Positions 44,926 to 54,230 are shown, numbered from the stretch's first letter. The stretch is 64,000 bases of DNA from Solibacillus sp. FSL K6-1523 (GCF_038005225.1 NZ_JBBOSU010000001.1:1600001-1664000); one strand, 5' to 3'. Notes: generated by a model from the letters alone, not told the origin. Program-made: numbers and translations.

Positions 44926-45798
44926 ATGAATGAAGAGGCGCAATATGCACAATTCATCCGGATTGAACAATTATATGATTGGGACCGTTTGAAAGAAGCC
45001 ATTAGTGAGACGGAAAGCTATATTCAACAATATCCCGAAGATGCGGACGGCTATGCCTTACTGAGTAAAGTTTATTTAAAACAAGGGGACTATAAAAAGG
45101 CCTTGCATTGGTCACTCGAATCATTAAAGAAAGACCCAGAAAATGAAACTGCATGGGAATTAAGGGTAGGAATACTTTACGAAGATGGTAAGGAAAACGA
45201 GACAATGGCTGCAATTCAAGAAGCTTTAACGTTGTTTCCTGATAGAGCCTATTTTTATTATTTCGAAGGAAATATTTACGAGAGAAAGGGGAGGTATCAA
45301 GAGGCGAAAGAAAGTTTTCTAGTCGCTTTAAAGTTGAAACCATCTAATGCATTATATCTTGCAAACTATAGTTTTATTGAAAGTATTTTGGGTAACCAAG
45401 AAATTGCTCTTCAAGCAGAAAAACAAGCGTTACAACTAGATTCAGAAAATTCGTTGGTATTTTTGTATGTAGCCTGGGTTGCTAACCATAGAGGAGATTA
45501 CGCGCAGTCATTATCCTATTTGGAAAATGCAGTTCGATTAGAACCTGATAATCAGATATACAGATTAGAGTACTTAGAAATTTTACAAAAGCAATATAAG
45601 GTGTACCAATGGCTCTTGGTGCCTTCTAAAATGTTAATGAAAGTTAAGCCAGTAGTAGCGTTACTTATTTGGTTTGTATTCTGGAAGTTATTCATGCCGC
45701 TTGTAGTTGTCTTTATTATTTTATATGTTGCAGCTCATTGGATTACAAAAATGATTGTCAATGTAAAAGTGTTCGGTCGATTATTTGTAAAGGTGTAA
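44926..45798 (+). CDS. TPR protein with C-terminal membrane segments, partner of the AAA ATPase
   Basis: This 290-residue protein contains about six TPR units (DGYALLSKVYLKQGDYKKAL, YYFEGNIYERKGRYQEAKES, VFLYVAWVANHRGDYAQSLS). Two hydrophobic segments follow near residues 227-262 (VVALLIWFVFWKLFMPLVVV and FIILYVAAHWI), so the TPR domain would face the cytosol from the membrane. ATG 44,926 lies 12 bases behind the AAA stop with GGGTGTGGGA ahead. The two genes form an operon and most likely a membrane-bound AAA-TPR complex. Confidence 0.75.
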   Translation: MNEEAQYAQFIRIEQLYDWDRLKEAISETESYIQQYPEDADGYALLSKVYLKQGDYKKALHWSLESLKKDPENETAWELRVGILYEDGKENETMAAIQEALTLFPDRAYFYYFEGNIYERKGRYQEAKESFLVALKLKPSNALYLANYSFIESILGNQEIALQAEKQALQLDSENSLVFLYVAWVANHRGDYAQSLSYLENAVRLEPDNQIYRLEYLEILQKQYKVYQWLLVPSKMLMKVKPVVALLIWFVFWKLFMPLVVVFIILYVAAHWITKMIVNVKVFGRLFVKV

Positions 45799-45952
45799 AT
45801 AATGCTAGATAGTCATTATTTGAGTGAAGACTAAATTTCAATCCAATTGAATTCCCTTATGGTGGGAATGAGCCTTTGCAAGAGGCGATCAAGTCATTTG
45901 TCGCAACGACTATTAATGTGCATGAATTATGTTTTAGTCTTAAATACCAATA
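45799..45952 (+). pseudogene. Remnant of a third gene
   Basis: After ATG CTA GAT (MLDSHYLSED, stop) a shifted frame reads NFNPIEFPYGGNEPLQEAIK and SFVATTINVHELCFSLKYQY. The NPIEFPYGG piece looks like the end of a normal protein whose middle was deleted. I cannot name it. Confidence 0.35.
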
Positions 45953-45956
45953 TTGA

Positions 45957-45993
45957 GAGGCCTTCGATAATATTCGTCGAAGGGCTTTTTGGT
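45957..45993 (+). terminator. Rho-independent terminator
   Basis: GGCCTTCGA pairs with TCGAAGGGC around TAATATTCG, followed by TTTTT. It closes the AAA-TPR operon. Confidence 0.7.
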
Positions 45994-46164
45994 GTAGTGG
46001 AAAATAGCTGTCATATTCATAGGTCAATTAAAGGAGGTATTATCAACAATTTTATTATGTGAGGTCACTACTTTAAATGTTGAAATAGTAAATCCCCTAT
46101 TTCCTACGTTAGAGAAACTATAGTTTGAGTCGAAATTAGAATTTGATTTGGAGGCAAATATACG

Positions 46165-46792
46165 ATGAAATATATGAGTAAAGTAGAAATGCCAAAAGTA
46201 CTTAATAGCATGGTGACTCTAGATTATTATGAATTCAAAAGGTAATGCATGGTTAAGGCTTATAAATTGTTATGCAATTGAGGAAGGCTGTAAGTATGTA
46301 ATTGATAATGGGAGTGGTGATAATTTAATAGTATTCATTACAAAGAATGGGGTATTTATGAAAGGGTTTGATCACGAAAATGAACTAAATCAATTTGCTG
46401 CAGATGAGTGGGATGATGCTTTCTTTGAGTGTGTATATGATAATATACCATTTGAATTTCTTGATTTAGTAGGAAATGTGGATGAACGAGATGAAACGAC
46501 ATTTTGTATGTGGTATATAAATGGAAATGATGAGTGGCAACAAAATGAGATTTTAGGTAATGATGGGGGGAAAGAATATCTACTACAGTACATTATGAAA
46601 TCGGCTAATGAATGGTGTAATTGGGCGAAATATTATTATGAGACAAATATTGAGGTGGATGTGGTAAAGGCGTTATATAATGGGGAACCTATAACACAAA
46701 CTATTATAAAAAAGATAAATCCAAAAACGGGTCCAATGGAAGTTTTGCAGGAAATCTATGAAATGAATAATATGTTAAATTCTATTACATAA
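46165..46792 (+). pseudogene. Immunity-like gene with one frameshift near the start
   Basis: ATG 46,165 behind GGAGG opens MKYMSKVEMPKVLNSMVTLD and stops at 46,243. The following frame from 46,229 continues without a seam: WLRLINCYAIEEGCKYVIDN, GSGDNLIVFITKNGVFMKGF, DHENELNQFAADEW and IPFEFLDLVG, then TTFCMWYINGNDEW. The DNGSGD.L......G...KGFDHE pattern belongs to a recurring small family near SUKH genes that I cannot name. One base lost or gained in the AAAAGG stretch near 46,238 explains the break. Otherwise the gene is complete. Confidence 0.6.
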
Positions 46793-47157
46793 AGAAGATA
46801 TAAAACAGAATTTGAAAAGTAAATGATTTAATTGAAAGTTAAATGCTATGAATTAACGTTAATTGAAATCAAGGATAACTGGTCACATATTAGATTCACA
46901 GGGATAGCGGTGATTGATGGATATACTAATCCATAAACTGCCGGAAAATTTAAAATAGATTGTTGGTTATCAATAATCACTTATGAAAAGGACTGGGCTA
47001 AAATTGGACTATAGTAGCCAGCAACACCATTTCTTAGGCGCTTTGATTTAATAGGTCAAGCGTCTTTTTTGTTCTGGATTTTAGGGTCAAACGGACTATC
47101 CTAGATGAAATAGTCAATTTATAAATTTTCATATACGTGAAATAACTTCATATTATA
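46793..47157. other. Intergenic stretch with a probable terminator at 47,036-47,072
   Basis: GGCGCTTTGA pairs imperfectly with TCAAGCGTC, followed by seven T. No gene is seen in the rest. Confidence 0.5.
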
Positions 47158-47186
47158 TTGATTATCTCTGTAATATATATTATATT
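47158..47186 (+). promoter_or_regulatory. Probable sigma-A promoter of the XRE-cupin/EutH operon
   Basis: TTGATT at 47,158-47,163 and TATATT at 47,181-47,186 are separated by 17 bases, and the start codon lies 32 bases downstream. Confidence 0.5.
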
Positions 47187-47217
47187 ATTCACAATAATGA
47201 AAAATAGAGGTGGAATC

Positions 47218-47805
47218 GTGAATATAGGTGTAGAAATAAAAAAGTTAAGAACTGACAAGGGAATTACGTTAAAAGAATTAAGTGAAAAAAGCGAGTTATC
47301 TATCGGATTTCTATCTCAATTAGAAAGAGGACTCACTACCATAGCGGTAGATACACTTGAAAAACTAGCAAATATTTTGGAAGTTCATGTTACACATTTT
47401 TTTGATTATCCACTTAAAAAGAAAGACATGGTTTTGAGAAGCTATGAACAAGAAATAATGGATGCAGTAGAAGGCGGTTTTATTAAGTATAGTTTAAGTG
47501 CGAATTTGGAAAATAAACAACTTGTTCCGAGGCTCATCGAAATCCTACCTCAAAAGCAAGAGGAGGAAATCGTATCTTATCAGCATGAGGGCGAGGAGTT
47601 CGTTTATGTTTTAGAGGGAATATTAACGGTGTACATAAATGGCAAGAGGCATGAAGTTTATCCCGGTGACAGTGTTCATATGGATTCAACGATTGCGCAC
47701 AATTGGGCAAATTATACGAACAAGAAGGTCAAGCTAATAGCCGTTAATACGCCTAATTATCTTTACAATCGTGGCTCTCTAGAGAGTGACCATAGCAATG
47801 GATAA
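47218..47805 (+). CDS. XRE-cupin transcription regulator
   Basis: This 195-residue protein has an N-terminal XRE helix-turn-helix (IGVEIKKLRTDKGITLKELS, LSIGFLSQLERGLTTIAVDT) and a C-terminal cupin barrel (YQHEGEEFVYVLEGILTVYI, HEVYPGDSVHMDSTIAHNW) with the E/H residues typical of a metal- or ligand-binding cupin. GTG 47,218 follows AGAGGTGG; the longer frame from TTG 47,158 would read through the promoter. It overlaps EutH by eight bases, so it probably senses the transported compound and controls this operon. Confidence 0.8.
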   Translation: MNIGVEIKKLRTDKGITLKELSEKSELSIGFLSQLERGLTTIAVDTLEKLANILEVHVTHFFDYPLKKKDMVLRSYEQEIMDAVEGGFIKYSLSANLENKQLVPRLIEILPQKQEEEIVSYQHEGEEFVYVLEGILTVYINGKRHEVYPGDSVHMDSTIAHNWANYTNKKVKLIAVNTPNYLYNRGSLESDHSNG

Positions 47806-48919
47806 ACTTGTATTGTATATAATCGGTACTTTTTTTGTCATCGGGGCAATTGATTATATGACGGGCGATCATTTGAAACTTGGTGAGAAGTTTGAGGAAG
47901 GTATTAAAACGATGGGGGCTTTAGGACTTGGCATGATCGGAATTCTTTCTTTAGCCCCTATTTTTACGAATTTTTTAGCCGCTGAAATTATTCCAATATT
48001 CAGGGCTTTTCATTTAGATCCTTCCATCGTTCCAGCAGCGTTATTAGCAGTCGATATGGGAGCTTTTCAAATGGCGAATGAACTGGCTTTGACCGAGGAA
48101 ATGGGGAAATTTTCAGGGATTATTATCGCCTCTACTTTAGGAGCTACCATTAGTTTTTCCATACCTGTTGCGTTAGGAATGCTTTCTAAAGAGGATGAAA
48201 AATATTTTTCTAAAGGTGTGTTAATAGGCATTATTACGATACCAATCGGATGTCTTGCAGCAGGCTTGTGGCAACAAATAAATATTAATACTTTAGTATG
48301 GAATATGGTACCGATTTTCGTTTTTGCTCTTTTATTAGGAGTAGGCTTATTAAAATTTCCTTCTATTTTTATAAAAATATTTAATGTATTTGGAAAGCTG
48401 ATAATCAGTTTGAGTATTCTAGGTTTACTTTTACAAGGAATAGATGTGATTTTTGGTGTAACGCTCGTTTCAGGGTTAGCACCGCTTTCAGAATCTACTT
48501 TAATCGTAGCCAAAATCGCACTTTTCTTAGGTGGAGCTTATCCAATGCTAGCTCTTATTAATCGAATCTTTAATAAGAGTTTTAAAGAAATAGGAGAGAA
48601 ATTGGGTATTAACTCAGCGTCAGTAGCAGGTATTCTAGGAAGTTTAGCGAGTAATCTGTTGGTATTTGGAACGTTTAAGGAAATGAATCCGAAAGGGAAA
48701 GTGGTATGTACGGCTTTTGGGATAAGTGGGGCTTTTGTATTTGGCGGTCAATTTGGATTTGTGTCAGGAGTTGCCCCGGAAATGTTAGGGGCGTTTATTA
48801 TCGCAAAAATTACAGCGGGAGCACTTAGTATCGTTCTTGCGGCATGGCTGTTTGAGCGTGAAAATAATACAATTAACTTAATTCAGCAGAAGTCTCCTAC
48901 TTCTATAAGTGGGGGATGA
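47798..48919 (+). CDS. eutH: EutH-family transporter
   Basis: This 373-residue protein has ten or so hydrophobic segments. It shows EutH landmarks: FEEGIKTMGALGLGMIGILS near residue 30, LAVDMGAFQMANELAL, STLGATISFSIPVALGML and ITIPIGCLAAG. EutH is the ethanolamine permease of eut operons. Here none of the lyase or shell genes is present, so the substrate may be ethanolamine or a related amine. The ATG lies inside the end of the regulator gene (8-base overlap), which shows coupled translation. Confidence 0.8.
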   Translation: MDKLVLYIIGTFFVIGAIDYMTGDHLKLGEKFEEGIKTMGALGLGMIGILSLAPIFTNFLAAEIIPIFRAFHLDPSIVPAALLAVDMGAFQMANELALTEEMGKFSGIIIASTLGATISFSIPVALGMLSKEDEKYFSKGVLIGIITIPIGCLAAGLWQQININTLVWNMVPIFVFALLLGVGLLKFPSIFIKIFNVFGKLIISLSILGLLLQGIDVIFGVTLVSGLAPLSESTLIVAKIALFLGGAYPMLALINRIFNKSFKEIGEKLGINSASVAGILGSLASNLLVFGTFKEMNPKGKVVCTAFGISGAFVFGGQFGFVSGVAPEMLGAFIIAKITAGALSIVLAAWLFERENNTINLIQQKSPTSISGG

Positions 48920-48939
48920 ATGCCAAAAATGCAATACTA

Positions 48940-49065
48940 TTCAGTGGGGGTTCAAACCCTGGCTGAATCAAGTTAAGCCCCGGCGGATGTCACAGATTTT
49001 TTAGAGGTGTTTTTCGAGCGAGCTCGAAAAAATCTGGACGCAATTACGCTAAGGCGTAATTGATT
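48940..49065. repeat. Structured intergenic element
   Basis: CAGATTTTTT at about 48,990 pairs with AAAAAATCTG at about 49,026-49,036, enclosing TCGAGCGAGCTCGA. A second hairpin, CAATTACGC / GCGTAATTG, follows at 49,041-49,062. GC-rich blocks (AAGCCCCGGCGGATGTCAC) differ from the AT-rich surroundings. I recall similar AATTACGC..GCGTAATT elements in Lysinibacillus-type genomes. It lies between eutH and the peptidase gene and may act as a terminator. Confidence 0.5.
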
Positions 49066-49090
49066 GTAAAAGAAAATGGAGGAATTTATC

Positions 49091-50866
49091 ATGAATATCA
49101 AGGGTAGAGTTGAAAAGTTAAGACAGTTAATGAAAGAAAGTCAAATGGATGCATATATTATTCCTAGTTTTGATGCACATCAAAGTGAATATGTAGCAGA
49201 ACATTGGAAAAGTAGACAGTGGATTTCAGGATTTACAGGTTCGGCAGGTACGGTCGTAATTACATTAGAAGATGCTGGGTTATGGACAGATGGTAGATAT
49301 TATATTCAAGCAGAAAAGCAGCTTGCAGGCTCGGGAATTCGATTATTTAAAATGGTTGATCCGGGGGGACCGTTTTATTCAGAATGGCTAGCGGATGTTT
49401 TAAATGAAGGAAGTGTTGTCGGCTTTGATGGAAATGTTTTTTCAACGAGTTTGGTTAGAAGGATGGAAAAAGATTTACAAGCAAAAGACATCCAATTAAA
49501 AATGGATCGAGATTTGATTAATGTTCTGTGGGAAGAGCGACCAGAAATTCCTAAAGAACCACTATTCACGCATGACGTAAAATTCGCGGGTAAATCACGA
49601 GTTGAAAAATTAAATGAAGTAAGAGAAGAAATGAAAGATAAAGGTGCCAATTATTATATTTTAACGTCTCTTGATGATATTGCGTGGCTGTTGAATATTC
49701 GAGGGGTGGATGTGCCGAACAGTCCCGTTGTCATTGCTAATGTAATTGTAGCCGAACATACATGTTATTTATTTATCGATGCTTGCAAAGTTCCTGCTTC
49801 GGTTAAATTAGAATTGGAAGCGGAAGGAATCGAGTTAAAAGCGAATGACGAAATACAAGCATTCCTAGAAAAACTCTCAAGTGAAGATGCTGTTATGCTA
49901 GATGCGAATAAATTAAATATCAGATTATATAACGCTATTAATAGCCATACAAAGAAAGTTGAAAGCCCTGACATTACAACAAATTTAAAAGCGATTAAAA
50001 ATGAAGTTGAAATCGAAAATATGAGATGGTGTCAAATAAATGACAGTGTAGCTATGGTGAAATTTATTAAATGGCTAAAAAATGCTGTAAACAACGAAGA
50101 AATTACAGAGATTATGGCAGAAGAAAAATTAGAAAGTTTTAGAAAAGCACTGGAAGGATACATGGGGACTAGTTTCGATACAATCGCAGGTTACGGGGAA
50201 CATGCTGCGATGATGCACTATAAAGCGAATGAAGAAACGCAATTTACGCTTAAAAATGAAGGACTCTTTTTAATTGATTCAGGTGGCCAATATTATGATG
50301 GTACAACGGATATTACACGAACAATCGTTTTAGGGAAACTAACGGAAGAACAAAAAAGAGACTATACTCTAGTGCTAAAAGGATTTATTGCATTAAGCGC
50401 GGTAAAATATTTACATGGCTCGACAGGTGCGAACTTAGATATTTTAGCGAGACAACCTATATGGCAGCATGGTATTGACTATAAATGTGGGACTGGACAT
50501 GGGGTCGGCTTTTTCTTAAATGTTCATGAAGGACCACAAAGCATACGAAGTAATAATCATGTACCATTAGAAAAAGGTATGATCCTTACGAACGAACCGG
50601 GAATCTATCTTGAAGGAAAATATGGCATCCGGATTGAAAATTTAATGATCGTCGCGGAAGATGAAAAAACAGAATTTGGTCAATTTATGAATTTCGAAAC
50701 AATTACTTATTGTCCAATTGATTTAGCGGGTATCGATGTAGAAATGCTAACAAACAGTGAAAAGCAATGGTTAAACAATTACCATCAGGATGTATATACG
50801 AAGCTAGCTCCTTATTTAAATGAAGAAGAGCGCGGATGGTTGATGGAGGAAACGAAAGAAATTTAG
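49091..50866 (+). CDS. Aminopeptidase P (M24B, Xaa-Pro aminopeptidase), long form
   Basis: This 591-residue cytosolic enzyme removes an N-terminal residue next to proline. It has the three-part architecture of the long (eukaryote-type) aminopeptidase P: two creatinase-like N-terminal domains (IPSFDAHQSEYVAEHWKSRQ, WTDGRYYIQAEKQL) and a pita-bread catalytic domain. The metal ligands are visible: D in LIDSGGQYYDGTTDITRT (two), H in GTGHGVGF, E in NEPGIY and E in IRIENL. ATG 49,091 follows GGAGG. The length is typical of the class. Confidence 0.85.
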   Translation: MNIKGRVEKLRQLMKESQMDAYIIPSFDAHQSEYVAEHWKSRQWISGFTGSAGTVVITLEDAGLWTDGRYYIQAEKQLAGSGIRLFKMVDPGGPFYSEWLADVLNEGSVVGFDGNVFSTSLVRRMEKDLQAKDIQLKMDRDLINVLWEERPEIPKEPLFTHDVKFAGKSRVEKLNEVREEMKDKGANYYILTSLDDIAWLLNIRGVDVPNSPVVIANVIVAEHTCYLFIDACKVPASVKLELEAEGIELKANDEIQAFLEKLSSEDAVMLDANKLNIRLYNAINSHTKKVESPDITTNLKAIKNEVEIENMRWCQINDSVAMVKFIKWLKNAVNNEEITEIMAEEKLESFRKALEGYMGTSFDTIAGYGEHAAMMHYKANEETQFTLKNEGLFLIDSGGQYYDGTTDITRTIVLGKLTEEQKRDYTLVLKGFIALSAVKYLHGSTGANLDILARQPIWQHGIDYKCGTGHGVGFFLNVHEGPQSIRSNNHVPLEKGMILTNEPGIYLEGKYGIRIENLMIVAEDEKTEFGQFMNFETITYCPIDLAGIDVEMLTNSEKQWLNNYHQDVYTKLAPYLNEEERGWLMEETKEI

Positions 50867-50879
50867 TATTGGACAATAA

Positions 50880-50928
50880 TGAGTGGAATGATATGCCAAA
50901 ACTATTGCAATTCATTCCGCTTTTTTCT
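50880..50928 (+). terminator. Rho-independent terminator
   Basis: AGTGGAATGA pairs with TCATTCCGCT, followed by TTTTTC, just behind the peptidase gene. Confidence 0.75.
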
Positions 50929-51212
50929 ATGTATAGGATTTCGGTAGTAATTTCATAATTAGGCTGAAGGGTTAACGGTTACTTTTATAATGAAAATCGA
51001 CAAGAAATGTTGTTTAAATGATGTTTTTCATGTAAACTTAGCTATGCTTATGTCCTTTGTTTTGGTTTTGAATGGTATATTACCATCAAACCATTATAAA
51101 GGATTTTTTTGTGTGAATAATATAACAGAAAATCTCGTTTTATTTATACCGCAAAAATGTTTTAATGCGGCGCTCGTGTCGTCAGATGAAGTATAGAAGG
51201 AGATGCGATTGC
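50929..51212. other. Intergenic leader of the AbgT operon
   Basis: T-rich DNA with an open but unconvincing 68-codon frame from 50,990 that has no ribosome binding site. The promoter of the following operon should lie here; I see no clear -35/-10 pair. Confidence 0.4.
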
Positions 51213-52742
51213 ATGGAAGAAAATTTTAAAACTGAAAGAAAAAAAACCTGGGTTGACAAAATGTTAGATAGGATTGAATACGCGGGCAATAAATTACCGG
51301 ATCCTATTACGCTATTTGTCATTCTAGCGGGCTTAGTCCTTGTTCTATCATGGATCCTATCAATGTTCGGTGTTTCGGCAGTCCAACCGGGTACAGACAA
51401 TGTCATTCAAGTGAAAAATCTGCTAAGCCAAGAAGGGCTTATTTTGATCGTCACACAGATGGTTTCAACGTTCACAGGATTCGCTCCTTTAGGATTGGTA
51501 GTTGTGACAATGATTGGTATTGGTTTAGCTGAGCAAACGGGACTTATTTCGGCTGTTATGAAAAAGCTTGTTATGTCGGCCCCTACAAAATTAATTGTGC
51601 CGTTTGTTATTTTTGCAGGTTTAGTTGGTAACATTGCCGCTGATGCCGCATTTATCATTTTACCACCAATTGCGGCAATGATTTTTATGAGTCTTGGTCG
51701 AAATCCGTTAGCAGGTTTAATTATTACATATGCGGCGGTGGCTGGTGGTTTTAGTGCCAATATTATTATTAACTCAATCGACGTATTATTATTAGGAATT
51801 ACAGAGTCAGCAGCGCAAATTGCAGATCCAGATTATAAGGGTCGTGCAACGATGAACTATTACTTCTTAATTGTTTCGACGTTTTTAATCGTCGTTATCG
51901 GTACATGGGTTGCGAAAAAGTTTACGGAACCTCGCTTCGGTAAATTTGAAGGGAAAATTGAAAAGCTAGAGCCTGCGACAGATTTAGAAAAACGCGGTTT
52001 AAAATGGGCAAGTATCGTTGCATTTGTTTATGCTATCATTATTGCAATGACGGTCATTCCATCGAACGGGCTATTACGTGACCCTGAGACAGGCGGCTTT
52101 TTAGATTCACCATTTATGTCTGGGATTGTACCAATTATGTTATTTTTCTTCCTTTTACCGGGTCTTGCATACGGGATTGCAGCGAAGGAAGTTAAAAATG
52201 ATAAGGACGTTGCGGAGAAAATATTCAAATCAATTGCTGATCTAGCACCGTTTATTGTATTAGCATTTGCTGCTTCACAAATGATCGCCTTTTTCAACTG
52301 GAGTAATATCGGCGCGATTTTAGCTATTAAAGGTGCAGAACTATTACAAGCGCTTAACTTTACAGGCTTACCGTTGATGATTGGTTTTGTTTTAATGTGT
52401 GCGTTCATTAACTTATTAATCGCAAGTGCTTCTGCAAAATGGGCATTGCTAGCACCGATTTTTGTGCCGATGTTCTTCTATTTAGGCTATTCTCCAGCGA
52501 TTACACAAATGGCCTACCGTGTAGGGGACTCGATTACAAATCCAATTACACCGATGCTTGCGTATTTTGCTATATTATTATCGTTTGCAAAGCGTTATGA
52601 TAAAAATATCGGTATTGGAACGCTGATTTCGGCTTTATTACCATTCTCGGTGTTCTTCGCAATCGGTTGGATTTTACTGTTTGCAATTTGGTTCTTACTC
52701 GGTTTACCGCTAGGACCTGGTGATTATATTTACTTAAAATAA
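51213..52742 (+). CDS. abgT: AbgT-family transporter
   Basis: This 509-residue inner-membrane protein has about twelve hydrophobic segments and AbgT landmarks: LPDPITLFVILAGLVLVLSW near the start, FAPLGLVVVTMIGIGLAE, NIAADAAFIILPPIAAMIF, SASAKWALLAPIFVPMF and VGDSITNPITPM. AbgT proteins import p-aminobenzoyl-glutamate or export sulfonamides. ATG 51,213 follows GAAGGAG; the longer frame lacks a ribosome binding site. The next gene is an M20 amidohydrolase 12 bases away, matching the import-and-hydrolyse pairing of E. coli abgT with abgA/abgB. Confidence 0.85.
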   Translation: MEENFKTERKKTWVDKMLDRIEYAGNKLPDPITLFVILAGLVLVLSWILSMFGVSAVQPGTDNVIQVKNLLSQEGLILIVTQMVSTFTGFAPLGLVVVTMIGIGLAEQTGLISAVMKKLVMSAPTKLIVPFVIFAGLVGNIAADAAFIILPPIAAMIFMSLGRNPLAGLIITYAAVAGGFSANIIINSIDVLLLGITESAAQIADPDYKGRATMNYYFLIVSTFLIVVIGTWVAKKFTEPRFGKFEGKIEKLEPATDLEKRGLKWASIVAFVYAIIIAMTVIPSNGLLRDPETGGFLDSPFMSGIVPIMLFFFLLPGLAYGIAAKEVKNDKDVAEKIFKSIADLAPFIVLAFAASQMIAFFNWSNIGAILAIKGAELLQALNFTGLPLMIGFVLMCAFINLLIASASAKWALLAPIFVPMFFYLGYSPAITQMAYRVGDSITNPITPMLAYFAILLSFAKRYDKNIGIGTLISALLPFSVFFAIGWILLFAIWFLLGLPLGPGDYIYLK

Positions 52743-52754
52743 GGGGTGTTTTCC

Positions 52755-53948
52755 ATGACAGCTTTACAACAAGAGCAACTAGCTAGTCTATTAAATGAAT
52801 ACGAAGAAGAGATGATTCAGCTTCGTCGTTATTTCCATGAAAATCCTGAAATATCTTTTGAGGAAGTTGAAACGCCAAAAACAATTGCGGCATTTCATCG
52901 CGCGTTAGGCCATGAAGTGCGTGAAGGTGTTGGTGGGAGTGGTGTTGTCGCAAAGCTTGTAGGCGGCAAACCAGGGAAAACAGTAGCGCTACGTGCAGAT
53001 TTTGATGCTTTAGCTATTACAGAAGAAACGGGACTACCTTTCCAATCAAAAGTGAAAGGGCGTATGCATGCTTGTGGACATGATGGGCATACAGCATCAC
53101 TGTTAATTTTAGCGAAAGCATTCAATCAAATGAAGGATGAATTAGCAGGGACAATTGTGTTTATTCATCAACATGCTGAGGAAATTGCACCAGGTGGGGC
53201 GATTGCGATGATTCAGGATGGCTGCTTGGAAGGTGTAGATGTTATTTTCGGCACGCATTTATGGGCACCAATTGAGCTTGGAGAAGTGCATTCTGCTAAA
53301 GGCCCATTAATGGCTGCGGCAGACGGTGTTTATATTACGATTAAAGGTAAGGGCGGTCACGGTTCGAATCCTAGTGATACGAAAGATTCGATTGTGATGG
53401 CGGCGCAGTTTATTACCAATTTGCAACAGCTCGTTTCACGCCGTATTAATCCGTTGCGCCCAGCAGTCGTTTCGATTGGACATATTGAAGCATTAAATCC
53501 TTTCAACGTGATTGCAGACCAAGTATATATGAAAGGGACTGTGCGTACTTTCCATGAAGAGGAGCGCGCTTTATTAGAACGTGAAATTGAAGAGTTATTA
53601 AAAGCGACATGTTATTTAACGAAGGCAGATTATGAATACGAATTTGTTCGAGGTTATCCACCAGTTGTGAATCATGATACGGAAACAGAGCATGTGATGG
53701 CATCTGCAGAAAAAGTTGCAGGTGTGGAAGCAGTTAAATATATTGAACCGATTATGGGCGGCGAGGATTTTGCTTACTACTTAGAGGAAATTCCAGGATC
53801 ATTCTTCTTCACAGGAGCAAAAAATCCAGCTTGGGAGGAAGTATACCCGCATCACCATCCAAAATTCGATATCGATGAGCGAGCATTGCGCATCGCAGCA
53901 AATGTGTTAGGGCAAGCGACTTTGGATTATTTAGAGAAGAATAATTAA
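52755..53948 (+). CDS. M20 amidohydrolase (amidase/aminoacylase type)
   Basis: This 397-residue cytosolic enzyme should cleave an N-acyl amino acid or aminobenzoyl-glutamate brought in by AbgT. The metal residues are C and H in HACGHDGH (near residue 100), E-E in HQHAEE, H in GTHLW and H in PHHHPKFD. The dimerisation insert begins at GKGGHGSNPSDTKDS. ATG 52,755 follows AGGGGTG at 6 bases; the gene overlaps no other and forms an operon with abgT. The exact substrate is open. Confidence 0.8.
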   Translation: MTALQQEQLASLLNEYEEEMIQLRRYFHENPEISFEEVETPKTIAAFHRALGHEVREGVGGSGVVAKLVGGKPGKTVALRADFDALAITEETGLPFQSKVKGRMHACGHDGHTASLLILAKAFNQMKDELAGTIVFIHQHAEEIAPGGAIAMIQDGCLEGVDVIFGTHLWAPIELGEVHSAKGPLMAAADGVYITIKGKGGHGSNPSDTKDSIVMAAQFITNLQQLVSRRINPLRPAVVSIGHIEALNPFNVIADQVYMKGTVRTFHEEERALLEREIEELLKATCYLTKADYEYEFVRGYPPVVNHDTETEHVMASAEKVAGVEAVKYIEPIMGGEDFAYYLEEIPGSFFFTGAKNPAWEEVYPHHHPKFDIDERALRIAANVLGQATLDYLEKNN

Positions 53949-54072
53949 CTCAATTTTTGCAGTTAAATTCCCAACTGAAATCTGTAATATAGTTCGTTTT
54001 TTGCGATTTCAGAAATAGATTTGTTAAGAAGTAATTTTAAATGAAATGAAAAATCGTCCTCACATTTGAAAT

Positions 54073-54102
54073 GGGGAATCGTATCATAAGTAGGTGCGGT
54101 TT
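54073..54102 (+). repeat. Short hairpin repeat GTATCATAAGTA, copy 2
   Basis: GGGGAATCGTATCATAAGTA followed by GGTGCGGTTTAT, the same as at 43,361 and 56,041. Confidence 0.55.
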
Positions 54103-54106
54103 ATAG

Positions 54107-54150
54107 AAATAGCAATTCAATTAATTATTTAGTTGAATTGCTATTTTTTT
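54107..54150 (+). terminator. Strong Rho-independent terminator
   Basis: AAATAGCAATTCAA pairs perfectly with TTGAATTGCTATTT, followed by a T run. Confidence 0.8.
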
Positions 54151-54190
54151 ATATGGGATTTTTTCTTCTTAAGAAAAAGGGGGAATATTG

Positions 54191-54230
54191 ATACCTTTTA
54201 ACTATTAATTATAAATTTATAAGGTATAAT
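54191..54230 (+). promoter_or_regulatory. Inverted repeat over a -10 box
   Basis: ATACCTT at 54,191 pairs with AAGGTAT at 54,221, and the right arm overlaps TATAAT at 54,225-54,230, 32 bases ahead of the ATPase start. A -35 box is not convincing. The arrangement could be an operator. Confidence 0.4.

Noticed and set aside
45847-46062. A 71-codon frame behind the TPR gene
   Set aside because: It crosses the terminator at 45,957-45,993; the other frame (NPIEFPYGG) is the better reading of the remnant.
50990-51196. A 68-codon frame upstream of abgT
   Set aside because: No ribosome binding site; T-rich leader DNA with chance openness.
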